A stretch of DNA of 64,000 nt from Pseudomonas sp. ACN8 (GCF_002303925.1 NZ_MRCS01000008.1:1-64000); one strand, 5' to 3'; numbered from the stretch's first letter, positions 7,677 through 16,437 are shown. A program made the numbers and translations. Notes: generated by a model not told the origin, from the letters alone.

Positions 7677-8072
7677 GGTTGTATCACCTTCAGCGCGGTT
7701 TTTTGATTGATGAAAGTTGCAGGTCTTTCACATCCACCACTGCGTTCCACGGAACAGGCACACGCATCCCTCCAAAAAGAAGGACTAGTCAGGTGATAAA
7801 TGATGATCAATCGGAGGGTCCTTACAGCGACACGCTCATCAAGACATCCTTCTCTTGATAGCCCGCATGCGGGCCAGCCCTAACAGGTTCACAACAAATT
7901 CCATTTAGCGGACAACTCCCTGTCATCAAGTGTTGGTGCCTTCGATTGCGCACTCTTTCGCCAAGACATCGACCGCCCCATCACGACCGATATAGTTAGT
8001 TACACCTGATCATAGACAGGAACCTCGGGCTTGCAAGGCCACTAGTAGGCCATCATTGAGGACAAAATCGGT
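7677..8072. other. non-coding gap upstream of the bdlA-like gene
   Basis: 396 bases. It holds the promoter of the minus-strand bdlA-like gene and the 3' flank of the LysR gene. The only structured element seen is a perfect 14-bp palindrome GCCCGCATGCGGGC (7861-7874), without a U-tract. No convincing gene, REP or operator was found. Confidence 0.5.
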
Positions 8073-8969
8073 TCAGCGGTTTACCGGGGAGAGGGGTTTG
8101 CGTCCATCGAGCATGTCCAGCAGCGCCTGCACCGCCGCCGACGGTGGTTTGTTCGCCGTGACCACCAAGGCAAACTCGCGGTCGATCCGCGGCAGCACAG
8201 GCACCACGCGCAAACCCTGCCGATTACCTGGCAGCGTCATTTCCGGCACCAGGCTCACGCCGATGTTTTCCCGCACCAGGGTGAACGCACTGCTCCACTC
8301 GCGGACCTCGACGCGCACATCCTGCAGTTGCAGCCCCGCATCGGCTGCCAGGCTTCGCGCATTGGTCGAACATCCGCCCGTGGCCAGTACAAAGGGTTGC
8401 GCCACCAACTCTTCGAGGGTGACGCCTTCGTCATGGGTGCGCCGCGCCAGCGGATGGCCCCCGGGCAACACCGCCATCCAGGCATCGCGTCCCAAAGGGC
8501 TGGCCTTGCGCTCGGTAGACGGATTGAGCACCACGCCGACATCCACCAGGCCCGCGCCGAGCAGGGTTTCCACTTCGTCATCGCTGACTTCCAGGGCGAC
8601 CACCTCGATGCCGGGGTAAAGCCGGTTGAATTGGCGCAGCAACGGCGGCAGAAAAGTCGCCAGCACCATGGGGAAACTGGCCAGGCGAATCGTCCCGCGT
8701 TCAACGCCTTTGGCGGCCTCGACGGTGCTGCGAATGGCTTGCAGCGCGGCGAGCATGATCCGCGCCTGCTCGATGACCGGCAGGCCGATGGCGGTCGGCA
8801 ACGTCTGGCGATTCTCCCGGCTGAATAACTGTACGCCCAGGGTTTCCTCGATCAAGGCCAAGGCCTGACTGGCGCCCGACTGGGTCATTCCGACCCGCTC
8901 GGCGGCGCGGGTGATGTTGCCGGTGTCCGCCACGGCCACCACCATTCGCCAGTGCATCAGGTTCATCAT
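8073..8969 (-). CDS. LysR-family transcriptional regulator
   Basis: 298 residues. The helix-turn-helix is in residues ~5-60 (NITRAAERVGMTQSGASQAL), followed by an effector-binding domain with TIRLASFPMVLATFLPPLL. It is divergent from a glutathione transferase gene with 99 bases between the starts, so control of that gene and of itself is likely. The recognition helix differs from the LysR at 3703 and the two are not recent paralogues. AAGGAAAG upstream supports ATG 8969; ATG 8966 is also possible. Confidence 0.87.
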   Translation of the reverse strand: MMNLMHWRMVVAVADTGNITRAAERVGMTQSGASQALALIEETLGVQLFSRENRQTLPTAIGLPVIEQARIMLAALQAIRSTVEAAKGVERGTIRLASFPMVLATFLPPLLRQFNRLYPGIEVVALEVSDDEVETLLGAGLVDVGVVLNPSTERKASPLGRDAWMAVLPGGHPLARRTHDEGVTLEELVAQPFVLATGGCSTNARSLAADAGLQLQDVRVEVREWSSAFTLVRENIGVSLVPEMTLPGNRQGLRVVPVLPRIDREFALVVTANKPPSAAVQALLDMLDGRKPLSPVNR

Positions 8970-9068
8970 GGCAGTAGCTTTCCTTATGGCAGATTTCTGA
9001 AAGATTAATTTTACCGAGGCCGCAGCGCACTATGACACTGGCGTAAATCCACAACCAGAGCCCGCCCC

Positions 9069-9671
9069 ATGAAGCTGTATTACGCCCCTCAAGCCTGCTC
9101 GCTGGCGCCGCATATCGTATTGCGCGAACTGGAACTGACCTTCGAATTGATCCGCGTCGATAACATCAGCAAAACCACCGCCGACGGCGACGACTTTCTC
9201 GCCATCAACCCCAAGGGTTACGTCGCTGCCCTGCAACTGGATAACGGCGAAGTGCTGACCGAAGGCCCGGCGATCCTGCAATACCTGGCGGATCTACATC
9301 CAGACGCAAAACTGGCCGCAGCCCAGGGGACATTTGAGCGGGTGCGATTGCAGGAATGCCTGAACTTCATCTCGACGGAGATTCATGGCGGGCTCGGTTG
9401 GCTGTTCAACAGTCGATTTCCGGATGAAGTGAAAGCGCTGATCAAGGAGAAACTGTTCAAGCGTTTTGCCGTGTTGAACCAGACGCTGGAGCGGCAGGAT
9501 TATTTGATGGCGGGCGGGTTCAGCGTTGCTGATGCGTACTTGTTTACGGTGCTGCGCTGGGCTCGGTTATTTGAGATTGATTTGAATGGGTGGCCGGCGT
9601 TGGCAAGGTTTCAAGCCAGGGTGGATCAACGGCCGGCGGTGAAAGCGGCGTTGGCCGCAGAGTTGGCGTAA
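9069..9671 (+). CDS. gstA: glutathione transferase, GstA (beta) type
   Basis: 200 residues, starting MKLYYAPQACSLAPHIVLRE. The YAPQACSLAPHI segment carries the Cys and Ser-Leu-Ala-Pro positions of bacterial beta-class GSTs, where Cys-10 forms a mixed disulfide with glutathione. NPKGYVAAL (cis-Pro position occupied differently) and LTEGPAILQYLADL with the Glu-Gly-Pro glutathione-binding turn follow; FSVADAYLF lies in the helical domain. Role: cytosolic detoxification or oxidative-stress defence. Divergent from the LysR gene. Confidence 0.87.
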   Translation: MKLYYAPQACSLAPHIVLRELELTFELIRVDNISKTTADGDDFLAINPKGYVAALQLDNGEVLTEGPAILQYLADLHPDAKLAAAQGTFERVRLQECLNFISTEIHGGLGWLFNSRFPDEVKALIKEKLFKRFAVLNQTLERQDYLMAGGFSVADAYLFTVLRWARLFEIDLNGWPALARFQARVDQRPAVKAALAAELA

Positions 9672-9683
9672 GACTTGAGATCA

Positions 9684-9775
9684 ATCGCGAGCAGGCTCGC
9701 TCCTACAGGGGATCCTGGTTGACCACGGGTTTTGTGGGCAATACAGACCTAATGTGGGAGCGAGCTTGCTCCGGG
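9684..9775. repeat. two facing REP elements, outward orientation
   Basis: ATCGCGAGCAGGCTCGCTCC (9684-9707) is followed 45 bases later by TGTGGGAGCGAGCTTGCTCC (9753-9775), the order opposite to a REPIN. The right copy has lost the CGCGA tail. It lies between the convergent gst and binding-protein genes. Confidence 0.75.
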
Positions 9776-9814
9776 CAGCGTTCCGACGATGGCTGTAGTC
9801 CAGACAACACAAAA

Positions 9815-10828
9815 CTACAAACTGGCACTCACCCTGGTAGCCACCTCACCCGGAACCCAGCCCTTCCACACCTGCGGCTGTTCACGCAAAAACGCTTCGG
9901 CGACGTCCCGGGGTTTCTGTCGTTTTTCACTCATCTGGCCCAGGGTCTGGTTCAACAGATCAATCGGCAGGTCGACCTTTTCAAAGAACGTCACCAGGTC
10001 CGGGTATTGCGCTTTGAACGGTGCCGACACGCCGATGGCCAGGCTGGCCGGCATCGAGCGCGTGCCTTTGGGGTTGGGGTTGTTGGCGTCGGCCAGGGTT
10101 TTCCAGGCTTCGGCGTCGAACGACGGTTCGTCGAGTTTCACCAGTTTGAAACGCCCCAGCAGCGGTGTCGGCGACCAGTAGTAGAACAGCACCGGTTTGC
10201 CACGGCGGATCGACGATGCCACCTCGGCATCCAGTGCGGCACCGGACCCCGTGCGGAAATTGACATAGCTGGCGGTCAGGTCATAAGCCTTGAGTTTCTG
10301 GCTGTTAACGATTTCCGAGGTCCAGCCGGTGGGGCTGTTGAGGAAGCGTCCGCGGCTCGGGTCTTCAGGGTCGCGGAACACGTCCTTGTATTTCGCCAGG
10401 TCGGCAACGGATTTCAGCTCTGGGGCCAAGGGCTTGATGCCGCGCTCGGGATCGCCCTTGATCACGTACTCCGGCACCCACCAACCTTCAGTGGCGCCCT
10501 TGACCGTATCGCCAAGGCCGAACACCTTGCCCTCCGCCGCAGCCTTGACCCAGGCAGGGCTGCGTCCGGCCCACTCTTCACCGATGACCTGGATATCATT
10601 TTTCGCCAGCGCCGCTTCAAGACTGACGGTACTGCCCGGCAGTGTGTCGGTCGGGTAGCCGTAACCTTTTTCAACGATCAGGCGCAGGATTTCGGTGATG
10701 AGGCTGCCGCTTTCCCAGGTGATGTCGCCAAAGTGGATAGGCGCCGCTTTTTCCGTGGCCGATGCCGGGTGGGACAACAGGCTCAGGGCCAGCAACGAAC
10801 TGCCGAGCAGGGTTTTGATCGATCTCAT
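9815..10828 (-). CDS. orphan OpuAC/ProX-type substrate-binding protein
   Basis: 337 residues. The start at ATG 10828 gives a clean signal peptide (MRSIKTLLGSSLLALSLLSHPASA, cut before TEKAAP) with AGAGG 6 bases upstream. The mature protein has the glycine-betaine-binding (OpuAC) fold features FGDITWESG, YPTDTLPGSTVSLEAALA, TEGWWVPEYV and YYWSPTPLLG, where aromatic residues would box a quaternary amine. No permease or ATPase gene is adjacent. The ATG overlaps the stop of the upstream sigma-factor gene (ATGA). A betaine or choline-like ligand is inferred. Confidence 0.85.
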   Translation of the reverse strand: MRSIKTLLGSSLLALSLLSHPASATEKAAPIHFGDITWESGSLITEILRLIVEKGYGYPTDTLPGSTVSLEAALAKNDIQVIGEEWAGRSPAWVKAAAEGKVFGLGDTVKGATEGWWVPEYVIKGDPERGIKPLAPELKSVADLAKYKDVFRDPEDPSRGRFLNSPTGWTSEIVNSQKLKAYDLTASYVNFRTGSGAALDAEVASSIRRGKPVLFYYWSPTPLLGRFKLVKLDEPSFDAEAWKTLADANNPNPKGTRSMPASLAIGVSAPFKAQYPDLVTFFEKVDLPIDLLNQTLGQMSEKRQKPRDVAEAFLREQPQVWKGWVPGEVATRVSASL

Positions 10829-11373
10829 GCGGACCTCTTGTTCTGGAGGGGACGGTTCAGGGATTGGTTGGCGCTGTGCCGGTCGCACAGGGCTTGGGAA
10901 CGGGACATGTAATCGCTGACTGAACGCAGGGAGATGCCCAGCGTGGCGGCAATTTGTGGATAGGTCAGGCCGTCGACCCGCGACAGCAGGAAGGTAGAGC
11001 GGACTTTGCCGGGCAGCCGCTGAAGACTGCGATCCACACGGGTCAGGGTCTGGGACAACTGAGCCAGTGCCTCCGGCGATTCGGCGTGGATCGGCTCGGC
11101 CTGTTGCAGTTGCTGAAGGTACTGGCGCTCCAGGTCACCTCGACGCCAACGCTGATAGAGCAGGCGCCGGGCGATGGTGGTGAGCAAGGCACGGGGCTCA
11201 CGGATTGCCGTCAGGCCAGGGGCCTGGAGCAGTTGCACGAAGGTTTCGCCGGCAATGTCTTCGACAGCGGCGGCATCGTTCAGGGACTGACGCAGGCGTG
11301 TGCAGAGCCAGTGGTAGTGGGCGCGGAACAATCCGTCCACGTATTGACGATGAAGAATATCGGCGCCGGACAT
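10825..11373 (-). CDS. ECF sigma factor (FecI-like) without an adjacent anti-sigma
   Basis: 182 residues. Sigma region 2 (residues ~10-75) contains LFRAHYHWLCTRLRQSLNDAAAVEDIAGETF and ends RALLTTIARRLLYQRWRR; region 4 (~115-165) has LPGKVRSTFLLSRVDGLTYPQIAATLGISLRSVSDYM, the helix-turn-helix for the -35 element. This is the FecI/iron-starvation class of ECF sigma. The gene downstream is a binding protein, not a FecR homologue, and no TonB receptor is nearby, which is atypical. The 200 bases upstream are AT-rich and should hold its promoter. Confidence 0.87.
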   Translation of the reverse strand: MSGADILHRQYVDGLFRAHYHWLCTRLRQSLNDAAAVEDIAGETFVQLLQAPGLTAIREPRALLTTIARRLLYQRWRRGDLERQYLQQLQQAEPIHAESPEALAQLSQTLTRVDRSLQRLPGKVRSTFLLSRVDGLTYPQIAATLGISLRSVSDYMSRSQALCDRHSANQSLNRPLQNKRSA

Positions 11374-11518
11374 AGGGGCTCCTGGGTTAGGGGTCGCTGA
11401 ATGTCCGGTGGTCCGGTGAGGCGAATCCTAGCAAGGAGCCTTATTCATTAATAATACTTAAAACTTATTTTTATATTCTTTTATTGAATTAAAAAATTAT
11501 TTGCGCCTGACAGTCCGT

Positions 11519-11543
11519 CATCGCGAGCAAGCTCGCTCCTACA
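11519..11543. repeat. single REP element
   Basis: CATCGCGAGCAAGCTCGCTC followed by CTACA; no partner within 200 bases. It lies between the PhnD-like stop and the AT-rich sigma-factor upstream region. Confidence 0.8.
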
Positions 11544-11576
11544 GGTTTTGGTGTACCTGGACCCAACATTCAAACC

Positions 11577-12371
11577 TTATCGCAAGTCCCCATACCCCAA
11601 GATCTCGGCTTCACGCTGATAGTCGAGCACAACCTGATAGTCGCTTTCGTCGGCGGGCAGTACCTCTGGCAATCCGAGGGTTTCGGCAACTTCCGGCAGC
11701 TCGCGCAGCGCCAGGTTCATCACCCGCAGGAGTTCTTCAGCCAGCTCATCGCTGATCGTCGTGGCGGTAATGAACGGTAAGGCAGGACTGAGCGCACTGC
11801 GGGCAATCACTCGCAAACCGGCCACTTCCTCTGGGGCATGACGCGCCAGATAGGCAAAGGTCACGCTGTCGATGGCCGCCAGATCGGCAAGGTCTTCGCG
11901 CAACCAGCGCAGGCTTTCGCGATGGCTGCCGCTGATTCCGACCCGGGCAAAAAACCGGCCGTCACGTTGCAGCGGCGCCAACCGGTGGCGCAGCAGGTTC
12001 ATGCCGCTGTTGGAGTCCAGGCCATTGATCACGCCTCGGCTGCCGCGAAAATCCGCCAGGGTTCGCCGTGCATCATCAATCTGTCCCAGGATCAGACTGC
12101 AATGATTGCCGCCGCTGCTGTCCGGCAGCTCATAACGAGGCCGTCCCAGCACCCGGACCTTGCCGCGCAATGCCGTCATCAGCGGATAGCCGCAGGTTTG
12201 TGTCAGCAGCAAGTGCGGCGACAACCACATCTGCATCAGGGACAGGCCATCGGTATCGAGGCGGGTGTCGCCAAGATGCTCAAGGATTCGCGCCAGCCAG
12301 CGTTCGTTGGCCTGGTAGATGGGGTCGGGGGCGGTGTACATCAGCAGTTCGGCGATGTGTTGGGTCATCAT
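11577..12371 (-). CDS. PhnD-like phosphate/phosphonate-binding fold protein, no signal peptide
   Basis: 264 residues. GGAG (12377-12380, minus strand) places the start at the double ATG 12371/12368. Features of the PhnD/PBP-like domain are SLMQMWLSPHLLLTQTCGYPLMT, GGNHCSLILGQIDD, FRGSRGVINGLDSNSGMNLLRH, ISGSHRESLRWLREDLADLAAIDSVTF and LPFITATTIS. No hydrophobic N-terminal leader is seen, so it is either cytoplasmic or its leader is lost. Such orphan proteins are common in Pseudomonas; ligand and partner are unknown. Confidence 0.78.
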   Translation of the reverse strand: MMTQHIAELLMYTAPDPIYQANERWLARILEHLGDTRLDTDGLSLMQMWLSPHLLLTQTCGYPLMTALRGKVRVLGRPRYELPDSSGGNHCSLILGQIDDARRTLADFRGSRGVINGLDSNSGMNLLRHRLAPLQRDGRFFARVGISGSHRESLRWLREDLADLAAIDSVTFAYLARHAPEEVAGLRVIARSALSPALPFITATTISDELAEELLRVMNLALRELPEVAETLGLPEVLPADESDYQVVLDYQREAEILGYGDLR

Positions 12372-12421
12372 CGTATCTCCATACAACGAAGTTCCCTGTG
12401 GGATTGGAGGTGATCCATGTT

Positions 12422-13363
12422 TCAGTAAAACGGATGCCTCGGGCTGTCGATGGCCTTCACTCCATTTTCACGCCACAACCGCCCATAACCTTGCACCAGA
12501 AACCCACCACTACGCGCCACCCATTGCTCGCGGCGGGCCCTGTAGGCGTGGGGCAAGTCATACCAGGGCAACCCCGGCAACTCGTGATGCACCAGATGAA
12601 AATTGAGGTTCAGGAACAGCCAGCGCCACGGCCACGCCGCTTCATTGAGCACAGTGCGCTGCTCCGGCGCGGCATGAGGCCGATGCTCATAGTAGGAGCG
12701 AATCATGGCGATCGACAGCGCCGGCACACTGATCAAAAACAGGTAATGCCAAACCGGCAACACACTGAAGTTCGCGATGAACAGCAGCATCAACCCGGTC
12801 ATCAAACCGTGACTCAACCACATCAACCAGGCCTGTCGCTCGCCTGCTCTGAGGCGTTGCAGTTCTTCACGGGCCAGCGCCAGCAAGGCCAGCGGTGCAC
12901 CCAGGGCAAAGCGGCCGAGCACGGTTTTGTTCAGCCAGTGCAGGCTGCGCCCCAGAGGTGAACTGCCCTGCCACTGCCCGGCACTCAGGTAACGGCTTTC
13001 CGGATCGCGACCGGGGATCGTCAGGTCCTCGTCGCGGTGATGCAGCAAATGGCTATCGCGGTACAAGGTGTACGGATACCAGACGGCAAACGGCGCGTAG
13101 CCAAGGATTTTGTTCAGGGTTGGCCAGCGCGTGGGATGGCCGTGCAACAGTTCGTGTTGCACGGACAACCACAGCACCAGCAATGGAATCAGCAACAGCG
13201 TGTTCCACCACAGACCCAATCGATGGCTGTTCAACATGACGCCAAACCAGGCGCCATACACACCGATTAACAGCAGCCAGGTCGGCCACTCGGTGCGCGC
13301 GGTGAAGCGTCGGCGCAGAGTTTCGATTTCTGCCTGGTGGGCGCTATCAAAGTAATGGGGCAT
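12422..13363 (-). CDS. membrane fatty acid desaturase family protein
   Basis: 313 residues from ATG 13363 (MPHYFDSAHQ); a longer frame to 13468 reads through hairpin DNA and is not favoured. Three histidine boxes are visible: HELLHGH (~residue 73), HLLHH (~106) and HLVHH near the C-terminal third (NFHLVHHELPG), which would bind the di-iron centre of integral membrane desaturases/hydroxylases. Hydrophobic segments surround the boxes. It would introduce a double bond or hydroxyl in an acyl lipid, with the active site on the cytoplasmic face. No ferredoxin partner is adjacent. Confidence 0.85.
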   Translation of the reverse strand: MPHYFDSAHQAEIETLRRRFTARTEWPTWLLLIGVYGAWFGVMLNSHRLGLWWNTLLLIPLLVLWLSVQHELLHGHPTRWPTLNKILGYAPFAVWYPYTLYRDSHLLHHRDEDLTIPGRDPESRYLSAGQWQGSSPLGRSLHWLNKTVLGRFALGAPLALLALAREELQRLRAGERQAWLMWLSHGLMTGLMLLFIANFSVLPVWHYLFLISVPALSIAMIRSYYEHRPHAAPEQRTVLNEAAWPWRWLFLNLNFHLVHHELPGLPWYDLPHAYRARREQWVARSGGFLVQGYGRLWRENGVKAIDSPRHPFY

Positions 13364-13438
13364 GGCGTTGCTCAGATCTGGGACCAGTCCCCTTCTGTGC
13401 AATGGCCTTGGGAAATCCTGCAGATTATTTTCAGGAGG

Positions 13439-13465
13439 ATCGCTCCCACGTTGCATGGGAGCGAT
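13439..13465. terminator. hairpin between desaturase and small Lys-rich gene
   Basis: ATCGCTCCCA (13439-13448) pairs with TGGGAGCGAT (13456-13465), a 10-bp perfect stem with a 7-base loop. It follows the 36-residue gene on the minus strand. No U-tract, so termination is a guess. Confidence 0.4.
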
Positions 13466-13479
13466 CAATCAATGCGGCA

Positions 13480-13590
13480 TCAGTGACCGAACACGCCGAC
13501 TTTCTTGGCTTTCTTGTCCGCGCGCTTTTCAATGGCGGTTTTCGCTGGTTTCTTTTTCGCCGCTTTCTTTGAATCCATACCTTTGGACAT
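13480..13590 (-). CDS. 36-residue Lys/Ala-rich small protein
   Basis: Reading ATG 13590 to TGA 13480 gives MSKGMDSKKAAKKKPAKTAI then EKRADKKAKKVGVFGH. Twelve of 36 residues are lysine and seven alanine, with no hydrophobic stretch; the middle is likely a basic helix. GGAG lies 8 bases before the ATG. I recall similar tiny basic proteins in other Pseudomonas genomes but no assigned function; nucleic-acid or ribosome association would fit the charge. The frame is intact and preceded by a ribosome site, which is why it is called a gene. Confidence 0.6.
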   Translation of the reverse strand: MSKGMDSKKAAKKKPAKTAIEKRADKKAKKVGVFGH

Positions 13591-13692
13591 GATGCGTACT
13601 CCACTCATGGGGATGTGAGATCAGGTATACACCTATCCCGGCGCGCGCGTTCTTTTATAATCGCCCGCTTTGCATACCGACAGCCAAAGACC

Positions 13693-14103
13693 ATGCCCGA
13701 CACCCAATACGCCCTGCTCGACGAACCATTATGGCCATTGATGAACAAGTTCTATCGCGCTCACCAATCGTCGATGAAAGCCGTGCGCGACGCGCAGCTG
13801 TGGGTGGCCCGGCGTGAGCAGATTGTTGCCGTGCTGTGTTTGCGTCCGGTGTCCGGTGGGCATTGGCTGACCGGCTTGCTGGTCGATCCGGCCTGTCGCG
13901 AGCAGGGGCTTGCCGCCGGATTGATTGCGGCCGCGGTGAAGGATTGCGAACAGCCGGTGTGGTTGTTCTGTCATCCGGATTTGCGGGGGTTTTATGAGCG
14001 ACGCGGGTTTACTTTTGATCCGCCAATGCCTTACGCGATGGTTGAGCGATTGAGCCGTTATGCGCGCAGCAAGCCAATGATTGCGATGGGGTTGGCGCCC
14101 TAA
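13693..14103 (+). CDS. GNAT-family N-acetyltransferase
   Basis: 136 residues from ATG 13693. Motif A of the GNAT fold is visible as LTGLLVDPACREQGLAAGLIAAAV (Q/R-x-x-G-x-G/A acetyl-CoA pyrophosphate loop), and motif B as LFCHPDLRGFYERRGF. The short N-terminal part carries DEPLWPLMNKFYRAHQSSMK. Acceptor substrate unknown. It is divergent from the 36-residue gene, with about 100 bases between starts. Confidence 0.82.
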   Translation: MPDTQYALLDEPLWPLMNKFYRAHQSSMKAVRDAQLWVARREQIVAVLCLRPVSGGHWLTGLLVDPACREQGLAAGLIAAAVKDCEQPVWLFCHPDLRGFYERRGFTFDPPMPYAMVERLSRYARSKPMIAMGLAP

Positions 14104-14104
14104 A

Positions 14105-14193
14105 TCTGGAGCGAGCCTGCTCGCGATGGCGGTGTTTCAGTCACCATCAATGCTGACTGTTAGACCGCTTTCGCGAGCAGGCTCGCTCCTACA
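14105..14193. repeat. REPIN, 90-bp class
   Basis: Begins 2 bases after the GNAT stop and ends before the convergent def stop. The left end has CTGGAGCG in place of TGTAGGAGCG; spacer of the TTTCAGTC...TGCTGA type. Confidence 0.85.
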
Positions 14194-14208
14194 GGTTTTG
14201 CGGCGGCT

Positions 14209-14748
14209 TTAGTCGTCCGCGTTGGGGTCCAGGTCCGGGAACATCACCTCGGTGAAGCCAAACTTGCTGAAGTCGGTAATGCGCGACGGGTACAGGCGGC
14301 CGATCAGGTGATCACACTCATGCTGCACCACCCGTGCATGAAACCCCGAAGCAAAACGCACGATAGGCTCGCCCTTGGGGTCGACGCCTTCGTAGCGAAT
14401 CTGCTGGTAACGCTGCACCGCGCCACGCAGGCCAGGCACGGACAAACAGCCTTCGAAGCCCTCTTCCAGGATCGGGCTCAGCGGTGTGATCAACGGGTTG
14501 ATCAGGATCGTCTGCGGCACGGCCTCGGCATCCGGATATCGCTCGCTGTGCTCGAAACCGAAGATCACCAGTTGCAGGTCGACGCCGATTTGCGGAGCGG
14601 CCAGGCCAACGCCCCCCACGCTTTCCATGGTCTGGAACATGTCATCGATCAGTTGCCACAGCTCGGGGCTGTCGAACATTTCGACCGACACTGGCGAGGC
14701 AATGCGCAGCAGGCGCTCATCGCCCATTTTCAGAATTTCACGAATCAT
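14209..14748 (-). CDS. def: peptide deformylase
   Basis: 179 residues with all three deformylase motifs: [10 protein letters not shown] (motif I), [11 protein letters not shown] (motif II, with the metal-binding Cys) and QHECDHLIG (motif III, HExxH with two metal-ligand His). It removes the N-terminal formyl group from nascent proteins. It starts 2 bases after the stop of the yihY-like gene, so the two form an operon. There is no fmt neighbour, so this is probably the second def of the genome rather than the fmt-linked one. Confidence 0.95.
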   Translation of the reverse strand: MIREILKMGDERLLRIASPVSVEMFDSPELWQLIDDMFQTMESVGGVGLAAPQIGVDLQLVIFGFEHSERYPDAEAVPQTILINPLITPLSPILEEGFEGCLSVPGLRGAVQRYQQIRYEGVDPKGEPIVRFASGFHARVVQHECDHLIGRLYPSRITDFSKFGFTEVMFPDLDPNADD

Positions 14749-14750
14749 GA

Positions 14751-15707
14751 TCAGGTTTCATCAATGGTCGGTTTGTGTGAATGATCGCGGCCCAGGCCTG
14801 AAACGTGGTGTTTTTCCTCATGGACGGGACCATGCTCGCCAGCCACTTTTTCGCCAGGGTCTTTGCCCTCTCGTGACATGTGCTCGATCACGGCATTCAT
14901 TTCCGCGCCCAGCAGCAGTACCGCGGCGGAAATGTAGAAGTACAGCAACAGCACGATGATCGCACCGATACTGCCATACATGGCGTTGTAGTTGGCGAAC
15001 TCCTTGACGTACAAGCCGAAGCCCAGGGACGCGATGATCCATACCACCACCGCCAGCACCGAGCCTGGGGTGATGAAGCGGAATTCCTGTTTGACGTCGG
15101 GCATGACGTAGTAGATCAACGCCACCGCGACCATCATCAAAATCACGATCACCGGCCAGCGCGCGATGGTCCAGAGGGTGACGATGAAGTACTCAAGGCC
15201 GACCTGTGCAGCGATCCAGCTCATCACCTGCGGCCCGAGCACCATCAGTGCCGCGGCGATCAGCAGCATGCCGGCAATGCCGACGGTGTAGATGATCGAC
15301 AACGGAAAGCGTTTCCACAGCGGGCGCCCTTCTACCACGTCATAGGCAGCGTTCATCGCGCTCATCATCAGCCGCACGCCGGCGGAGGCAGTGTACAGCG
15401 CAATCACGATACCCACTGACAGCAATCCCCCCTTGGACTGCTGAAGCTGGTCGATCACCGGGTTGACCTGCTCCAGCGCCTGGGGCGGCAATACGAGTTC
15501 CGATTGCAGGCGCAGCCAGGAGAAGAAGTCGGGCAGATGCAGGAAGCCGATCAGGGCGATCAGGAACAGAATGAACGGAAACAACGAAAAGAGCATTTGA
15601 TAGGCCAGCGCCGAGGCATAGGTCGACATCTCGTCGGCCATGAATTCGGTGACCGTGCGCATCATCACACGGTGCAGGGGCAAGCCTCTCATGTCCGGGA
15701 AAATCAT
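14751..15707 (-). CDS. YihY/BrkB-type inner membrane protein
   Basis: 318 residues. Start at ATG 15707, 6 bases after GGAG; the frame is open further to 15806 but lacks a better ribosome site. About six membrane segments: [90 protein letters not shown] and [20 protein letters not shown]. Signature pieces [13 protein letters not shown] and [18 protein letters not shown] are typical of the family (once misnamed ribonuclease BN). The C-terminal tail is hydrophilic and His/Glu-rich. Transport substrate unknown. Confidence 0.9.
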   Translation of the reverse strand: MIFPDMRGLPLHRVMMRTVTEFMADEMSTYASALAYQMLFSLFPFILFLIALIGFLHLPDFFSWLRLQSELVLPPQALEQVNPVIDQLQQSKGGLLSVGIVIALYTASAGVRLMMSAMNAAYDVVEGRPLWKRFPLSIIYTVGIAGMLLIAAALMVLGPQVMSWIAAQVGLEYFIVTLWTIARWPVIVILMMVAVALIYYVMPDVKQEFRFITPGSVLAVVVWIIASLGFGLYVKEFANYNAMYGSIGAIIVLLLYFYISAAVLLLGAEMNAVIEHMSREGKDPGEKVAGEHGPVHEEKHHVSGLGRDHSHKPTIDET

Positions 15708-15838
15708 TCGCGTCTCCATTCGCCGCATACGGATTGGGTTGAAGTCGTGGCGACTCAGGGGCTGTTTTCTTTCATCAAGGTAGCCCAGTTGGCGACTTTG
15801 AAACAAATACAGCGTGCAAGTTCAGGCTGACACAAAAA

Positions 15839-15858
15839 CGGCCATCTGAAGATGGCCG
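15839..15858 (-). terminator. intrinsic terminator, minus strand, no gene identified for it
   Basis: CGGCCATCT...AGATGGCCG is a 9-bp stem. On the minus strand it is followed by TTTTT, giving a good rho-independent terminator. The next gene to the right (16060) is on the plus strand, so no recognised minus-strand gene ends here. The 352-base gap 15708-16059 otherwise shows nothing definite. Confidence 0.6.
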
Positions 15859-16059
15859 CGTCCTCTTTTCATTAAGACATTTCAATGCAGGAAAGTCGTT
15901 ACACAAGGTTGACCGGGGGCTTTTGCAGGGAGTTTCATTTATTTCACCACGACATTTCATCGCCCAGTGCAGGTTGCGCTTTATGTTTGCGGGCCAACCC
16001 CTGAGAATGCGCATCACATTCAGGCCTTGGCGCTGAAGATCCAATCCCGTAGGAACGTT

Positions 16060-16437
16060 ATGAAACTCGATAAAAAGCAGGCCATTGCCCGCAGAAACCA
16101 GGAACTCGGCGGTGCTGTGCTTGGCGTCAACAACTGCCACTTCGCCGAATTGAACCGTAACCGCAACATCTGGTGGTTCGATCTCCCGGTGACGCGCCTT
16201 GCCATCGGTCAGTACGAGTGGATTCACCTGCTGATGCACACGCCGGCCACCGACGAACTGCTGCACCTGAAAGTGCCGACCGTGTTCCTGCGCGAGAAGC
16301 TCGAAGGCCTGGTGGTGCGCAATGAAGGCAAGCGCAAGGCGGCATTGAGCCTGGAACTGAGCGCCGACAAGGACTCCTTCCTCCAGGACATGCGTCCGGC
16401 GGGCACCAACGTCAACTTCGCGCCGTTTCGCCAATAA
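16060..16437 (+). CDS. conserved hypothetical protein, 125 residues
   Basis: Start at ATG 16060 with AGGAA 5 bases upstream; the upstream extension to 15967 is not favoured. Begins MKLDKKQAIARRNQELGGAV and contains HFAELNRNRNIWWFDLPV, QYEWIHLLMHTP and VPTVFLREKL. It is soluble, mixed alpha/beta, with many Trp/His and no signal peptide. I recognise no domain. Codon use is like its neighbours, so it is probably a native core or lineage gene. Monocistronic. Confidence 0.7.
   Translation: MKLDKKQAIARRNQELGGAVLGVNNCHFAELNRNRNIWWFDLPVTRLAIGQYEWIHLLMHTPATDELLHLKVPTVFLREKLEGLVVRNEGKRKAALSLELSADKDSFLQDMRPAGTNVNFAPFRQ

Noticed and set aside
7861..7874. GCCCGCATGCGGGC palindrome as a terminator
   Set aside because: No U-tract on either strand and no gene ending next to it.
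9590..10912. 440-codon plus-strand frame over the binding-protein gene
   Set aside because: Antisense to the OpuAC-type gene, which has a signal peptide and family motifs.
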